Made by a program: the position numbers and the translations under genes
Shown: positions 29,118 through 38,992 of the stretch, in pieces
How the letters are laid out: each line of letters starts with the position of its first letter
Position numbering within the stretch: position 1 is the first letter of the stretch
The notes under the pieces: generated by a model
Database searches by the model: none
What the model was told of the DNA's origin: nothing
The model's input: the letters and a program-made list of their open reading frames with translations, nothing else
Origin: Lysobacteraceae bacterium
Lineage (GTDB): Bacteria; Pseudomonadota; Gammaproteobacteria; Nevskiales; Nevskiaceae
DNA length: 64,000 nucleotides
NCBI GenBank assembly: GCA_013823855.1
Contig: PNMW01000035.1
Location: 1-64,000 of the forward strand
Reading direction: 5' to 3'

Positions 29118-29510
29118 TCAGATCGTGGTGACGACCGACGCCAGCAGCAGCACCGACGCGAGCAGCAGGCTCAGGTAGGACAGCCCGGCGCCGAGCCGGC
29201 GCAGCGGGTGCAGCGGTGCCAGGCTGTAGCCGACCGCGAAGGCGATCCGGGCCGCGACGAACACGCCGTCGAGCCCGATCAGCACGACGTTGGCACCGGC
29301 GTACAGCTCGTAGCACAGCGACAACAGCAGGAAGATCGGCACGAACTCGATGGTGTTGGCGTGCACGCGAATGGCGCGCAGCAGTTCGGCGATTCCGCCG
29401 TCACCGACCGCAACCCGGTGACGCATGCGCAGCAATGACACCCGGAACGCCAGGATCAGGATCAGCAGGCCACAGGTCGCGGCGCTGGCGGCAGTCACGG
29501 GGATTTGCAT
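29118..29510 (-). CDS. MAPEG family membrane protein
   Basis: This 130-residue protein with four transmembrane helices contains RVSLLRMRHRVAVGDGG, LLRAIRVHANTIEFVPIFL and ARIAFAVGYSLAPLHPLR. These fit the MAPEG family related to microsomal glutathione transferases and leukotriene synthases. Its bacterial role is unknown. It is probably co-transcribed with ppx, which starts 5 bases after its stop. Confidence 0.87.
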   Translation of the reverse strand: MQIPVTAASAATCGLLILILAFRVSLLRMRHRVAVGDGGIAELLRAIRVHANTIEFVPIFLLLSLCYELYAGANVVLIGLDGVFVAARIAFAVGYSLAPLHPLRRLGAGLSYLSLLLASVLLLASVVTTI

Positions 29511-29713
29511 GGCGGACCAGTGGGGAGCGGGCGGAAGCGGCTGCACTATAGCGTGAAGCCCGGCTATCGACAGCCGATGACAAAGCGTCGGGAACGGCGC
29601 CGAAAAGCATGCGAAAAGCGTGCATTCGATTGACGCAAGCTGCGGATTCGCCGACCATATTGGCCGCTGCAAACGCGTTTTCCCGCAGCCTCACGTTCCG
29701 AGGAGACTCCCTG

Positions 29714-30040
29714 ATGATTTCAGTGCGATGGGGCCTGATTGCCCTCACCGCCGCCCTGAGCTGCGGCACTGCGAGCGCCCAAGGCGACGCGGCTGCCGGA
29801 AAGGTCAAGGCCTACACCTGCTACGGTTGCCACGGCATCGTGAACTACACGAACGTCTACCCGAGCTACCACGTGCCGAAGCTCGGCGGTCAGCATCCCG
29901 ATTACATCGTCGCCGCGCTGAAGGCCTACAAGTCCGGCCAGCGTCCGCACCCGACGATGGGCGCCCAGGCGGCCAATCTCAGCGACCAGGACATGGCCGA
30001 TATCGCGGCCTATCTTTCCAAGGCTCCGGAGAAGAAGTGA
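29714..30040 (+). CDS. Small class I c-type cytochrome
   Basis: The 108-residue precursor has a signal peptide cut near ASAQG and one haem site CYGCH (36-40). The distal methionine is probably the one in [12 protein letters not shown], followed by the family ending [13 protein letters not shown]. It resembles half of a cytochrome c4. AGGAG lies 8 bases before ATG. A second monohaem cytochrome follows 8 bases after the stop, so the pair may work together like the two domains of a c4-type protein in periplasmic electron transfer. Confidence 0.9.
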   Translation: MISVRWGLIALTAALSCGTASAQGDAAAGKVKAYTCYGCHGIVNYTNVYPSYHVPKLGGQHPDYIVAALKAYKSGQRPHPTMGAQAANLSDQDMADIAAYLSKAPEKK

Positions 30041-30048
30041 GCACGCCG

Positions 30049-30423
30049 ATGAAATCCCTGACTTCCAAGCTCGTTTCTTCTGCCGTCCTGTCGTTCGGCA
30101 TCGTGTCCGCCGCCGCCGCGAGCGATGACGCCGTCGCCCCGGCCACTGCCGGCGGCAAGCCGGCCCAGGTCGCGGTCTGCGCCGCCTGCCACGGCGAAAC
30201 CGGCGTCAGCGCGACGCCGATGTTCCCTAACCTTGCCGGCCAGCATCGCAGCTATCTCGAAGTGGCCCTGAAGGGCTACAAGAGTGGCACCCGCAAGAAT
30301 GCCGTGATGGCCGGTCAGGCCGCAGGCCTCAGCGATGCCGACATCAAGGCGCTGGCCCTCTGGTACTCCAGCCAGAAGTCGGTGCTGTACACCGTGTCGC
30401 CGGAAGGCGAAGCGAAGAAGTAA
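30049..30423 (+). CDS. Small class I c-type cytochrome
   Basis: The 124-residue precursor has a signal peptide cut near AAAAS and a haem site CAACH (44-48). [16 protein letters not shown] segment and a candidate axial methionine in [13 protein letters not shown] are present. The layout matches the upstream cytochrome, and both share the pattern L-x-G-Q-H-x-x-Y and A-L-K-x-Y-K-S-G, which shows common ancestry. The C-terminus ([18 protein letters not shown]) extends past the haem fold. A strong terminator follows. Confidence 0.9.
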   Translation: MKSLTSKLVSSAVLSFGIVSAAAASDDAVAPATAGGKPAQVAVCAACHGETGVSATPMFPNLAGQHRSYLEVALKGYKSGTRKNAVMAGQAAGLSDADIKALALWYSSQKSVLYTVSPEGEAKK

Positions 30424-30440
30424 GTCGCCTCAGCGGTACC

Positions 30441-30477
30441 AAGCCGGCTCCTCGCCTCGCGACGGGCCGGCTTTTTT
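30441..30477 (+). terminator. Terminator after the cytochrome pair
   Basis: The stem AAGCCGGC (30441-30448) / GCCGGCTT (30466-30473) encloses a 17-base loop and continues into a run of six T. Confidence 0.88.
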
Positions 30478-30518
30478 GTGGCCGATGATACGGTCGCCGC
30501 GCCATTCGGCTGACGGAC

Positions 30519-30550
30519 AAGAAAAACCCCGCCGGAGCGGGGTTTTTCTT
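30519..30550. terminator. Terminator of the rpsU-yqeY-dnaG-rpoD operon
   Basis: A perfect 14-base stem AAGAAAAACCCCGC / GCGGGGTTTTTCTT with a 4-base loop carries A and T tracts on both sides, so it can act in both directions. It lies 12 bases beyond the rpoD stop. Confidence 0.95.
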
Positions 30551-30561
30551 GACGGCCGAAC

Positions 30562-32406
<1,845 letters not shown>

Positions 32407-32573
32407 CTGAATACTCTTGTGTGAAACCGGGGCGCGTGACACCGGTCAAGAACTGCGCAGTTTACCGGAACCGGCCGGAACACGACCAGCCCGTGGACCG
32501 TAGGTGGGGGCAGCGGTTCCCACTTAAAGGGCGCGTCGTCGGCTCGATCCCGGAACGAAGGCCGCTGCCGCGC

Positions 32574-34331
32574 TCAGTTCGAGCGCTCGCGCATCAGCGC
32601 CATCAGTTCGGCCTGTTCTGCCGGCTCAAGTTCCCTTTCCCGGGCGAGATCGAGCAGGGCCTGCTGTCGTTCGCGCACGGCGCGTTTGCGCAGCAGGCTC
32701 AGGCAGTCGAGGAATTCCGCATCCAGATCGCCGTTGATGCCGAGCGGCATCGCGCTGATCCGGCCCAGCGCCGCCCCTCGGGCGGTGCCGCGATGCATTT
32801 CCAGCCACTGCGCCGCATTGGCATCCGGGTTCTCGCTGAAGAACTCGATCGAGTCGAGCAGGATGTCGAGGCCCGGCTGGTTCAGCATCGCAATCTGCCC
32901 GAGGTGCTCGGCCCGGGCGGCGAGGCCGGGATCTTCCAGCAACAGCTGCAGGGCGATCCGCACCGGCTTCGAACCCGGGCTTTCGACGCGCCGGCCGCGC
33001 TCGGCGTTGTCGGTCGCCCGAGCCGCTGCGGCCTTGCCGCCGGCGCTCAGCGCCGCCTCCAGATCGCCGCGCTGCATCCGGGTGATGGTCAGCAGGCGGT
33101 CGATGATCAGGGTGCGCAGCGCACCATCGCGAAGCTTTTCAAGATGCGGCCGGGCCAGCCCGGGCAGCCGCGCGCGGCCTTCGCGGGTCGCCAGATTGAC
33201 CTGCTTGAGCAGTTCGTCGAGCAGGAAATCGGACAGCGGCTGGGCGTTGTCGATCAGCGCCCGGAACGCGGCTTCACCGATTTCCTGGACCAGCGAGTCC
33301 GGGTCGTGGCCGTCGGGCAGGAACATGAAGCGGCATTCGCGATCGTCGAACACTTCCGGCAGCGCCTGTTCCAGGGCCCGCCACGCGGCCGAGCGGCCGG
33401 CGCGGTCGCCGTCGAAGCAGAACACGGCGCGACGCGTCGACTTGAACAAGAGCGTCAGGTGCTCGCGGGTGGTCGCGGTGCCGAGCGTGGCGACCGCATT
33501 GCGGATGCCGTGCTGGGCCAGCATCACCACATCCATGTAGCCCTCGACGACCAGCAGGTACGGCAGCTCCGCCTTCGTCGACTGCTTGGCTTCGAACAGG
33601 CCGAACAGGTTGCGGCCCTTGTGAAAGAGCGGGGTTTCCGGCGAGTTCAGGTACTTGGCCGGATCGTTGGCGAGCGTGCGGCCGCCGAAGCCGATGGTGC
33701 GGCCGCGGGTGTCGCGGATCGGGAACATCACCCGGTTGCGGAAGCGGTCATAGGCGCCGCCGCCACCGTCGCGCTCGATCAGCAGTCCGGCATCGAGCGC
33801 GTGCTGGCGCTGGCCGTCGGCTTCGGGAAACTGGCGGGTCAGCGCGTCCCAGGATTCCGGCGCGTAGCCGATGTTGAACAGCTTGGCCGTCTCGCCGTCG
33901 AGGCCGCGCCGCTTGAGGTAGTCGATCGCCGGCGGATGGGTCTTCAGCTGGCTGCGGTAGAACTTCTCGGCGACCGCCAGCGCATCGAGCGGACCGTCGA
34001 GCACCAGCCGCGGACCCTCGTTGCCGCCTTCGCGCGGCACCTCCACGCCGGCGCGCTTGGCCAGTTCCTCGACTGCCTCGACGAAGCTGAGGCGATCGTT
34101 CTCCATCAGGAAGGTGATCGCCGTGCCGTTCTTGCCGGAGCTGAAATCGAAGAACATCTGCTTCGCCGGATTGACGAAGAACGATGGCGATTTCTCGTTG
34201 GTGAACGGCGACAGGCCCTTGTATTCGCGGCCGGCGCGCTTCAGCTCGACGCGGCTGCCGACGACCTCGACGATGTCGATGCGCGACAGCAGGTCGTGAA
34301 TGAAGGAATCGGGGATGCGTCCGCCGGCCAT
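32574..34331 (-). CDS. dnaG: DNA primase with degenerate zinc-binding domain
   Basis: The 585-residue primase shows the catalytic TOPRIM domain (LLVVEGYMDVVMLAQHGI, VFCFDGDRAGRSAA) and a C-terminal helicase-binding region. The N-terminal domain has the right length but lacks every zinc ligand. Where Escherichia coli has Cys40, His43, Cys61 and Cys64, this protein has Ser41, Thr44, Asp62 and Ser65 (segments KGLSPFTNEKSPSF and MFFDFSSGKNG). I re-translated this part from the bases and the reading holds. Similar ligand loss is, to my knowledge, seen in some alphaproteobacterial primases. It makes RNA primers at the replication fork and sits in its normal operon. Confidence 0.96.
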   Translation of the reverse strand: MAGGRIPDSFIHDLLSRIDIVEVVGSRVELKRAGREYKGLSPFTNEKSPSFFVNPAKQMFFDFSSGKNGTAITFLMENDRLSFVEAVEELAKRAGVEVPREGGNEGPRLVLDGPLDALAVAEKFYRSQLKTHPPAIDYLKRRGLDGETAKLFNIGYAPESWDALTRQFPEADGQRQHALDAGLLIERDGGGGAYDRFRNRVMFPIRDTRGRTIGFGGRTLANDPAKYLNSPETPLFHKGRNLFGLFEAKQSTKAELPYLLVVEGYMDVVMLAQHGIRNAVATLGTATTREHLTLLFKSTRRAVFCFDGDRAGRSAAWRALEQALPEVFDDRECRFMFLPDGHDPDSLVQEIGEAAFRALIDNAQPLSDFLLDELLKQVNLATREGRARLPGLARPHLEKLRDGALRTLIIDRLLTITRMQRGDLEAALSAGGKAAAARATDNAERGRRVESPGSKPVRIALQLLLEDPGLAARAEHLGQIAMLNQPGLDILLDSIEFFSENPDANAAQWLEMHRGTARGAALGRISAMPLGINGDLDAEFLDCLSLLRKRAVRERQQALLDLARERELEPAEQAELMALMRERSN

Positions 34332-34362
34332 GGGCGGAGTCTAGACCGTGAGCGGTCTCGGC

Positions 34363-34809
34363 TCAGCCGAGACGCGCCTTGATCAGCCCCGAAAGCTTGC
34401 CCATGTCGGTGCGGCCGGCGACCTGCGGCTTCAGCCAGGTCATCACCTTGCCCATGTCCTTCATGCCGGCGGCGCCAGTTTCGGCGATGCCCTGGACGAT
34501 CAGCGCTTCCAGCTCGGCTTCGGTCAGCGCCTGCGGCAGGTAGTGGCTGAGCACGACGATTTCGGCGGCCTCGATTTCGGCGAGGTCAGGGCGGTTGCCG
34601 GCGCGGAACTGCGATTCGGAATCGCGACGCTGCTTGAGCATCTTTTCCAGCGCTTCGATGACCACCGCGTCGGTCAGTTCCTGCGACAGCACCACTTCGC
34701 GGTTCTTCAGCTCCGCAGTCAGCATCCGCAGCACGCCGAGGCGCGCCTTGTCCCCGGCCTTCATCGCCAGCTTCACGTCTTCGGTGATGCGGGTCTTGAG
34801 ATCGGTCAT
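34363..34809 (-). CDS. yqeY: GatB/YqeY domain protein
   Basis: The 148-residue protein starts MTDLKTRITEDVKLAMKAGD and ends with the GatB/YqeY tail domain (DMGKVMTWLKPQVAGRTDMGKLSGLIK). The domain is also found at the end of the amidotransferase subunit GatB, where it binds tRNA; the free-standing protein has no settled role. Its place between rpsU and dnaG is common in gammaproteobacteria. The ATG at 34809 is preferred over an upstream in-frame start at 34845. Confidence 0.93.
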   Translation of the reverse strand: MTDLKTRITEDVKLAMKAGDKARLGVLRMLTAELKNREVVLSQELTDAVVIEALEKMLKQRRDSESQFRAGNRPDLAEIEAAEIVVLSHYLPQALTEAELEALIVQGIAETGAAGMKDMGKVMTWLKPQVAGRTDMGKLSGLIKARLG

Positions 34810-34842
34810 CGGGGCACCTGGAGGTTGAACGCGGGACAAACA

Positions 34843-34868
34843 CAAATCGCGCCGACAGGCGCGATTTG
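34843..34868 (-). terminator. Hairpin between rpsU and yqeY (partial terminator)
   Basis: A perfect 11-base stem CAAATCGCGCC / GGCGCGATTTG with loop GACA is followed on the minus strand by a short T-containing stretch (TGTTTGTCC). A leaky terminator between rpsU and dnaG is known in Escherichia coli and lets the ribosomal gene be expressed more than the primase. Confidence 0.7.
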
Positions 34869-34938
34869 AATGAAGCTGCTTTTTTGAGAAGTCCGCGCCA
34901 TGGATGGCGCGGTGCTTGTCAGGACGACAGACTTCTCG

Positions 34939-35154
34939 TCAGTAAAGCCGGATCTGCTTAGATGTCTCGCGGGAGACCTTCTTGGCCTGACGCTTCACGG
35001 CGGCGGCACGCTTGCGCTTGCGCTCCTGGCTCGGCTTCTCGAAGAATTCCTTCTTGCGGAGGTCGGTCAGCACGCCTGCCTTTTCGCAGGTGCGCTTGAA
35101 ACGGCGAAGAGCAACTTCAAACGGCTCGTTATCGCGAACGCGGACATTCGGCAT
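34939..35154 (-). CDS. rpsU: 30S ribosomal protein S21
   Basis: The 71-residue basic protein [18 protein letters not shown] with a Lys/Arg-rich tail matches bS21 over its whole length. It is the first gene of the rpsU-yqeY-dnaG-rpoD operon and is divergent from tsaD across 138 bases, where the operon promoter must lie. Confidence 0.97.
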   Translation of the reverse strand: MPNVRVRDNEPFEVALRRFKRTCEKAGVLTDLRKKEFFEKPSQERKRKRAAAVKRQAKKVSRETSKQIRLY

Positions 35155-35292
35155 CAGTTCAATCTCGACAGCGGATTTGGCACGGTCCGGACGCGGGGTG
35201 TCCGGAAGGGGCGCAAAGTTTAGTCAATCAGTCGCCGCAAAGCAACGCGGCGCGCTGCAAAGCGCTGCGCACTCGCGCAGAATCCGCGTCCA

Positions 35293-36315
35293 ATGAAAGT
35301 TCTTGGCCTCGAATCCTCCTGCGACGAGACTGCCGCCGCCATCTACGACGGCGAACGCGGCCTGCTCGCGCACGTGTTGCACAGCCAGGCGGCGATGCAC
35401 GCCGAATATGGCGGCGTGGTGCCCGAACTGGCGGCACGCGATCATGTCGGACGCATCCAGTCACTGGTCGCCGCCGTGCTCGCCGAGGCGGGCCTGAACG
35501 CCGACCAGCTCGACGGCATCGCCTACACCGCCGGGCCGGGCCTGATCGGCGCGCTGCTGGTCGGCGGCAGCTTCGCCGCAGGACTGGCGGCGGCGATCGA
35601 CAAGCCGCTGCTGCCGGTCCACCACCTCGAAGGCCATCTGCTGGCACCGATGCTCGAAGACCAGCGCCCGGCATTTCCGTTCGTTGCACTGCTGGTGTCC
35701 GGCGGCCACACGATGCTGGCGCGCGTCGATGGCGTGGGGCGCTACGAGATTCTCGGCGAGACGCTCGACGACGCCGCCGGAGAAGCCTTCGACAAGACTG
35801 CCAAGGCGCTCGGCCTGCCGTATCCCGGCGGCCCGGAGCTGGCGAAGCTGGCCGAGCGCGGCCGCTCCGGCGTGTTCCGTTTCTCGCGGCCGATGACCGA
35901 TCGCCCGGGGCTGGCATTCAGCTTCAGCGGCCTGAAGACCGCGGTGCTGAACCAGCTGAAGCCGGATTTCGACGATCAGGCCAGGGCGGATCTGGCGCGC
36001 GCCTTCGAGGAAGCGGTGACCGACACGCTGGCGATCAAGTGCGAACGCGCGCTCGATGCCACCGGCCTCGGCTGCCTGATCGTCGCCGGCGGCGTCGGCG
36101 CCAATCGCCGCCTGCGCGCGCGCCTGCAGGCCGCGACCGAGGCGCGCGGCGCCAGCCTGCATTTCCCGCGTCCGGCGTTCTGCACCGACAACGCCGCGAT
36201 GATCGCCTACGCCGGCTGGGCGCGGCTGTCGGCCGGCGAGCGCAGTGCCGGCCTGCCGACGCGGGCGCGCTGGCCGCTGCACGAGCTGCGCCCGCCTTCC
36301 CCTGCCCATTCCTGA
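35293..36315 (+). CDS. tsaD: tRNA N6-adenosine threonylcarbamoyltransferase TsaD
   Basis: The 340-residue protein starts [19 protein letters not shown]. It has the metal-binding HHLEGH motif, [10 protein letters not shown] and the late glycine loop [13 protein letters not shown]. It transfers threonylcarbamoyl to A37 of ANN-decoding tRNAs together with TsaB, TsaC and TsaE, none of which is in the window. It lies opposite rpsU, as in Escherichia coli and Pseudomonas, and is followed by folB. Confidence 0.97.
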   Translation: MKVLGLESSCDETAAAIYDGERGLLAHVLHSQAAMHAEYGGVVPELAARDHVGRIQSLVAAVLAEAGLNADQLDGIAYTAGPGLIGALLVGGSFAAGLAAAIDKPLLPVHHLEGHLLAPMLEDQRPAFPFVALLVSGGHTMLARVDGVGRYEILGETLDDAAGEAFDKTAKALGLPYPGGPELAKLAERGRSGVFRFSRPMTDRPGLAFSFSGLKTAVLNQLKPDFDDQARADLARAFEEAVTDTLAIKCERALDATGLGCLIVAGGVGANRRLRARLQAATEARGASLHFPRPAFCTDNAAMIAYAGWARLSAGERSAGLPTRARWPLHELRPPSPAHS

Positions 36316-36320
36316 TCGCC

Positions 36321-36704
36321 ATGCCGCTCGACACCGTCTTCATCGAAGCGCTGCACGTTGAAACCATCATCGGCGTCCACGCCTTCGAGCAGAACGCGCT
36401 GCGGCCGCTGATCCTCGATCTGGAGATGGGCGTGGACATCCGCGAAGCCGCCGCCAGCGATCGCATCCGCGATGCCGTCGATTACAGCGCGGTCGCCGAA
36501 GCGATCATCAAGCTGGCGGCGGCACGGCGCTTCCAGCTGATCGAGACGCTCGCGGAAACCATCGCCCGGATGGTCTTCGAGCGGTTTCCGGTCACCAGCC
36601 TGCGGCTGTCGATCGGCAAGCCTGGCGCGATCGACACCGCGAAGACCGTCGGCGTGCGCATCGATCGTCGCCGCGAGGACTACGCCGCCTGCGGCGTGCG
36701 CTGA
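36321..36704 (+). CDS. folB: Dihydroneopterin aldolase
   Basis: The 127-residue protein begins MPLDTVFIEALHVETIIGVHAFE and contains DAVDYSAVAEAII and QLIETLAETIARMVFERFP, with the catalytic lysine in SIGKPGAI. It converts dihydroneopterin to hydroxymethyl-dihydropterin in folate synthesis. It starts 6 bases after tsaD, a conserved pairing. Confidence 0.93.
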   Translation: MPLDTVFIEALHVETIIGVHAFEQNALRPLILDLEMGVDIREAAASDRIRDAVDYSAVAEAIIKLAAARRFQLIETLAETIARMVFERFPVTSLRLSIGKPGAIDTAKTVGVRIDRRREDYAACGVR

Positions 36705-36754
36705 ACGCTGCGGTTATCCTCGCCACTCCCCCGCGACTGCCCCGGTGCCCTGCG

Positions 36755-37147
36755 ATGAAGAAACTGCAACGTCTGGAATTGCTCAAGGACTTCATCCAGG
36801 AAGCCGTCGATCGCGGTGCCACCTCGGTGCAGGCCGTGCACCAGTACATCGCCGACCTGCCGTTCGAGGCGCTGGAGCAGACCGGCCTGATCAGCGAGGA
36901 GAAGGCCGGGCTGCGCCAGAAGCACCGGCAGTCGATCGGGGTGGTCTACGACGCGATCCGGCGCATCAACCGCGAGATCGGCCAGCTGATTTCCGACCAG
37001 TTCGAGAACCTGGAGGAGTCGAAGCTCGCTGCCGAACGGATCGCGCCGGCAGCCGCGTCAGCACCGGCAAAGAAGGCGGCCCCTCGCAAGAAGGCGGCTG
37101 CCAAGAAAACCGCTACCAAGAAAGCCGCTACCAAGAAAGTCGGCTGA
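36755..37147 (+). CDS. Hypothetical helical protein with histone H1-like Lys/Ala tail
   Basis: I do not recognise the family of this 130-residue protein. Residues 1-92 look fully helical and acidic-mixed (RLELLKDFIQEAVDRGATS, IGVVYDAIRRINREIGQLISDQF). Residues 97-130 are built of alanine, lysine, proline and threonine with repeated KKAA/TKK units. The tail resembles those of bacterial H1-like proteins such as AlgP, which bind DNA without specificity. A DNA- or RNA-associated role is a guess from composition. It stands alone between folB and the convergent lipoprotein gene. Confidence 0.7.
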   Translation: MKKLQRLELLKDFIQEAVDRGATSVQAVHQYIADLPFEALEQTGLISEEKAGLRQKHRQSIGVVYDAIRRINREIGQLISDQFENLEESKLAAERIAPAAASAPAKKAAPRKKAAAKKTATKKAATKKVG

Positions 37148-37159
37148 AGCGCCTTCGCG

Positions 37160-37516
37160 TTACGGCGGCAGCGTGCCGTCGTCGCAGATCGGCAGCAGCA
37201 CGCCCTTCGAGGTCCAGACGCCGCCGGCGCGCTCGAACTGGTAGGCCACCGAACCGCCGCAACCCGGGTTGACGAGGCTGTTCGACGGATCGCAGACCAT
37301 CACCTTGTCGTTGCCCTGGCCGTACCACTGCACGTCGGCCTCGCTCGGCAAATTGGCGCGAGTCAGCAACTCGGCACGATCAGCCGGCGCCGACGACAGG
37401 TGCTGCCAGCCCTTGCCGGCAATCGAATTGCAGTCCTGGGTGCCACGCGAGGCGCAGCCGCTCAGGGCAAGAAGGGCGGTGAGGATGAGGCTGGGTCGAA
37501 TCACGGCAGCGTCCAC
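37160..37516 (-). CDS. Small predicted lipoprotein
   Basis: A 118-residue protein with a signal sequence ending in the lipobox LALSGC, so it should be a lipoprotein. Beyond that Cys the mature part has four more cysteines (DCNSIAG, MVCDPSN, NPGCGG, PICDDG), enough for two disulfides. I recognise no domain. The start is GTG at 37516 or GTG at 37504, neither with a good ribosome binding site. It lies between the basic-tailed protein (convergent) and pmbA (same strand, upstream). Confidence 0.65.
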   Translation of the reverse strand: MDAAVIRPSLILTALLALSGCASRGTQDCNSIAGKGWQHLSSAPADRAELLTRANLPSEADVQWYGQGNDKVMVCDPSNSLVNPGCGGSVAYQFERAGGVWTSKGVLLPICDDGTLPP

Positions 37517-37546
37517 GACGGTTGTTGGTGGAGAAGGAGGCTGGCG

Positions 37547-38914
37547 TCAGGCGCCGCCGGCGATGGTCATGGCGTCGATCAGCACCGAGCCGCAGCGCAC
37601 GCCACCGCGGGTATCGACATCGGAACCGATCGCCGAGATCCCGCGATAGATCGCGCCGAGGTTGCCGGCGATGGTGATCTCGTCGACCGGGTAGGCGATC
37701 ACCCCGTTCTCGACCCAGAAACCGCTGGCGGCGCGCGAATAGTCGCCGGTCACCGTATTGACGCCCTGGCCCATTAGATCGGTCGCGATCAGGCCTTCGC
37801 CCATATCGCGGGCCAGCGCTTCGAGGCCGCCGTCGAAGGTCGAGTCGACCACCAGGTTATAGACGCCACCAGCGTTGCCGGTCGATTCCAGGCCCATCTT
37901 GCGGGCGCTGTAGCTGCCGAGCAGGTAGCCGCCGAGCACGCCCTTGTCGATCAGCTGGCGTTCGCTCGTCGCCACGCCTTCCTGATCGTAGGCGCTGCTG
38001 CCCGCTGCGCCCTTCAGGAACGGCATCTGGCGGGCGCTGACCCGTTCGGCGAACACCGTCTCGCCGAGCTTGCCGTGCAGGAAGCTGGCACGGCGATACA
38101 GCGCGGCGCCGGAGATCGCGCCGATGAAGTGGCCGAACAGGCCGCGGGCGATCTCGGCCGGGAAGATCACCGGCGCGGTGCGGGTGCTGAGTGTCCGGCC
38201 GCCGAGCCGCGCCGCCGCCCGTTCGCCGGCCTTGCGGCCGATCGCTTCGGGCGCGTCGAGCGCCTCGAAGCGCCGCGAGCTGCTGTACCAGTGGCCGAGC
38301 TGCATCGCCTCGCCGTCGACCGCGATCGCGGCACAACCCAGGCTGTAGTCGGTGGCCCGGCGCCGGCCGATGAAGCCGTGGCTGTTGGCGTACAGGTTCA
38401 GCGATTCGCGGCTGTCGATGCTGGCACCTTCGGACTGGGTGATCCGGGCATCGACGGCGAACGCCGCCGCTTCGCAGGCACGGGCCCGTTCGATCGCCGC
38501 TTCCGGCGCCAATGGGTACGGATGATAGAGGTCCAGATCGGGAAACCCGCGGGCCATCCGGGCCGGATCGGCGAGGCCGACGCAGGGGTCTTCGCCGCCC
38601 ACTTTCGCGATCGCGCAGGCCGCCTCGACGGTGCGCTTCAGCGCGGCTTCCGACAGGTCGGTGGTGCTCGCCGAGCCGGTGCGATGGCCGAAGTAAACGG
38701 TCAGCGACAGATCGCGGTCGCGCTGGAACTGCACCGATTCGACCTCGCCCTGGCGCACCGCCACCGACAGCCCGCGGCTGACGCCGAGATAGCCCTCGGC
38801 GGCGGTCGCGCCGAGCGACTTCGCGAGCGCCAGCGCGGCCTGCAGGCGGGGTTCCAGGTCGCGGACATCGGGCAGCGCGGCAGCCGGCGTGGCGGCGGTC
38901 GGAATCGCGGTCAT
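37547..38914 (-). CDS. pmbA: Metalloprotease regulator PmbA (TldE)
   Basis: The 455-residue protein shows the TldD/PmbA features GYLGVSRGLSVAVRQGEVESV, GYLLGSYSARKMGLESTGNAGG and GVNTVTGDYSRAASGFWVENG. It has no HExxxH zinc motif, which separates PmbA/TldE from its catalytic partner TldD. The pair matures small peptides and degrades CcdA in Escherichia coli. ATG at 38914 is used; the same frame runs open far upstream across the crotonase gene but without family similarity. Confidence 0.92.
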   Translation of the reverse strand: MTAIPTAATPAAALPDVRDLEPRLQAALALAKSLGATAAEGYLGVSRGLSVAVRQGEVESVQFQRDRDLSLTVYFGHRTGSASTTDLSEAALKRTVEAACAIAKVGGEDPCVGLADPARMARGFPDLDLYHPYPLAPEAAIERARACEAAAFAVDARITQSEGASIDSRESLNLYANSHGFIGRRRATDYSLGCAAIAVDGEAMQLGHWYSSSRRFEALDAPEAIGRKAGERAAARLGGRTLSTRTAPVIFPAEIARGLFGHFIGAISGAALYRRASFLHGKLGETVFAERVSARQMPFLKGAAGSSAYDQEGVATSERQLIDKGVLGGYLLGSYSARKMGLESTGNAGGVYNLVVDSTFDGGLEALARDMGEGLIATDLMGQGVNTVTGDYSRAASGFWVENGVIAYPVDEITIAGNLGAIYRGISAIGSDVDTRGGVRCGSVLIDAMTIAGGA

Positions 38915-38992
38915 GACGAAGGGTTTCACGAGGAAGTGCGCGAGCTTACCATCCGTTTCCCGGCTCCCTGGCCTCCAGACCCTCCTGCCCGC

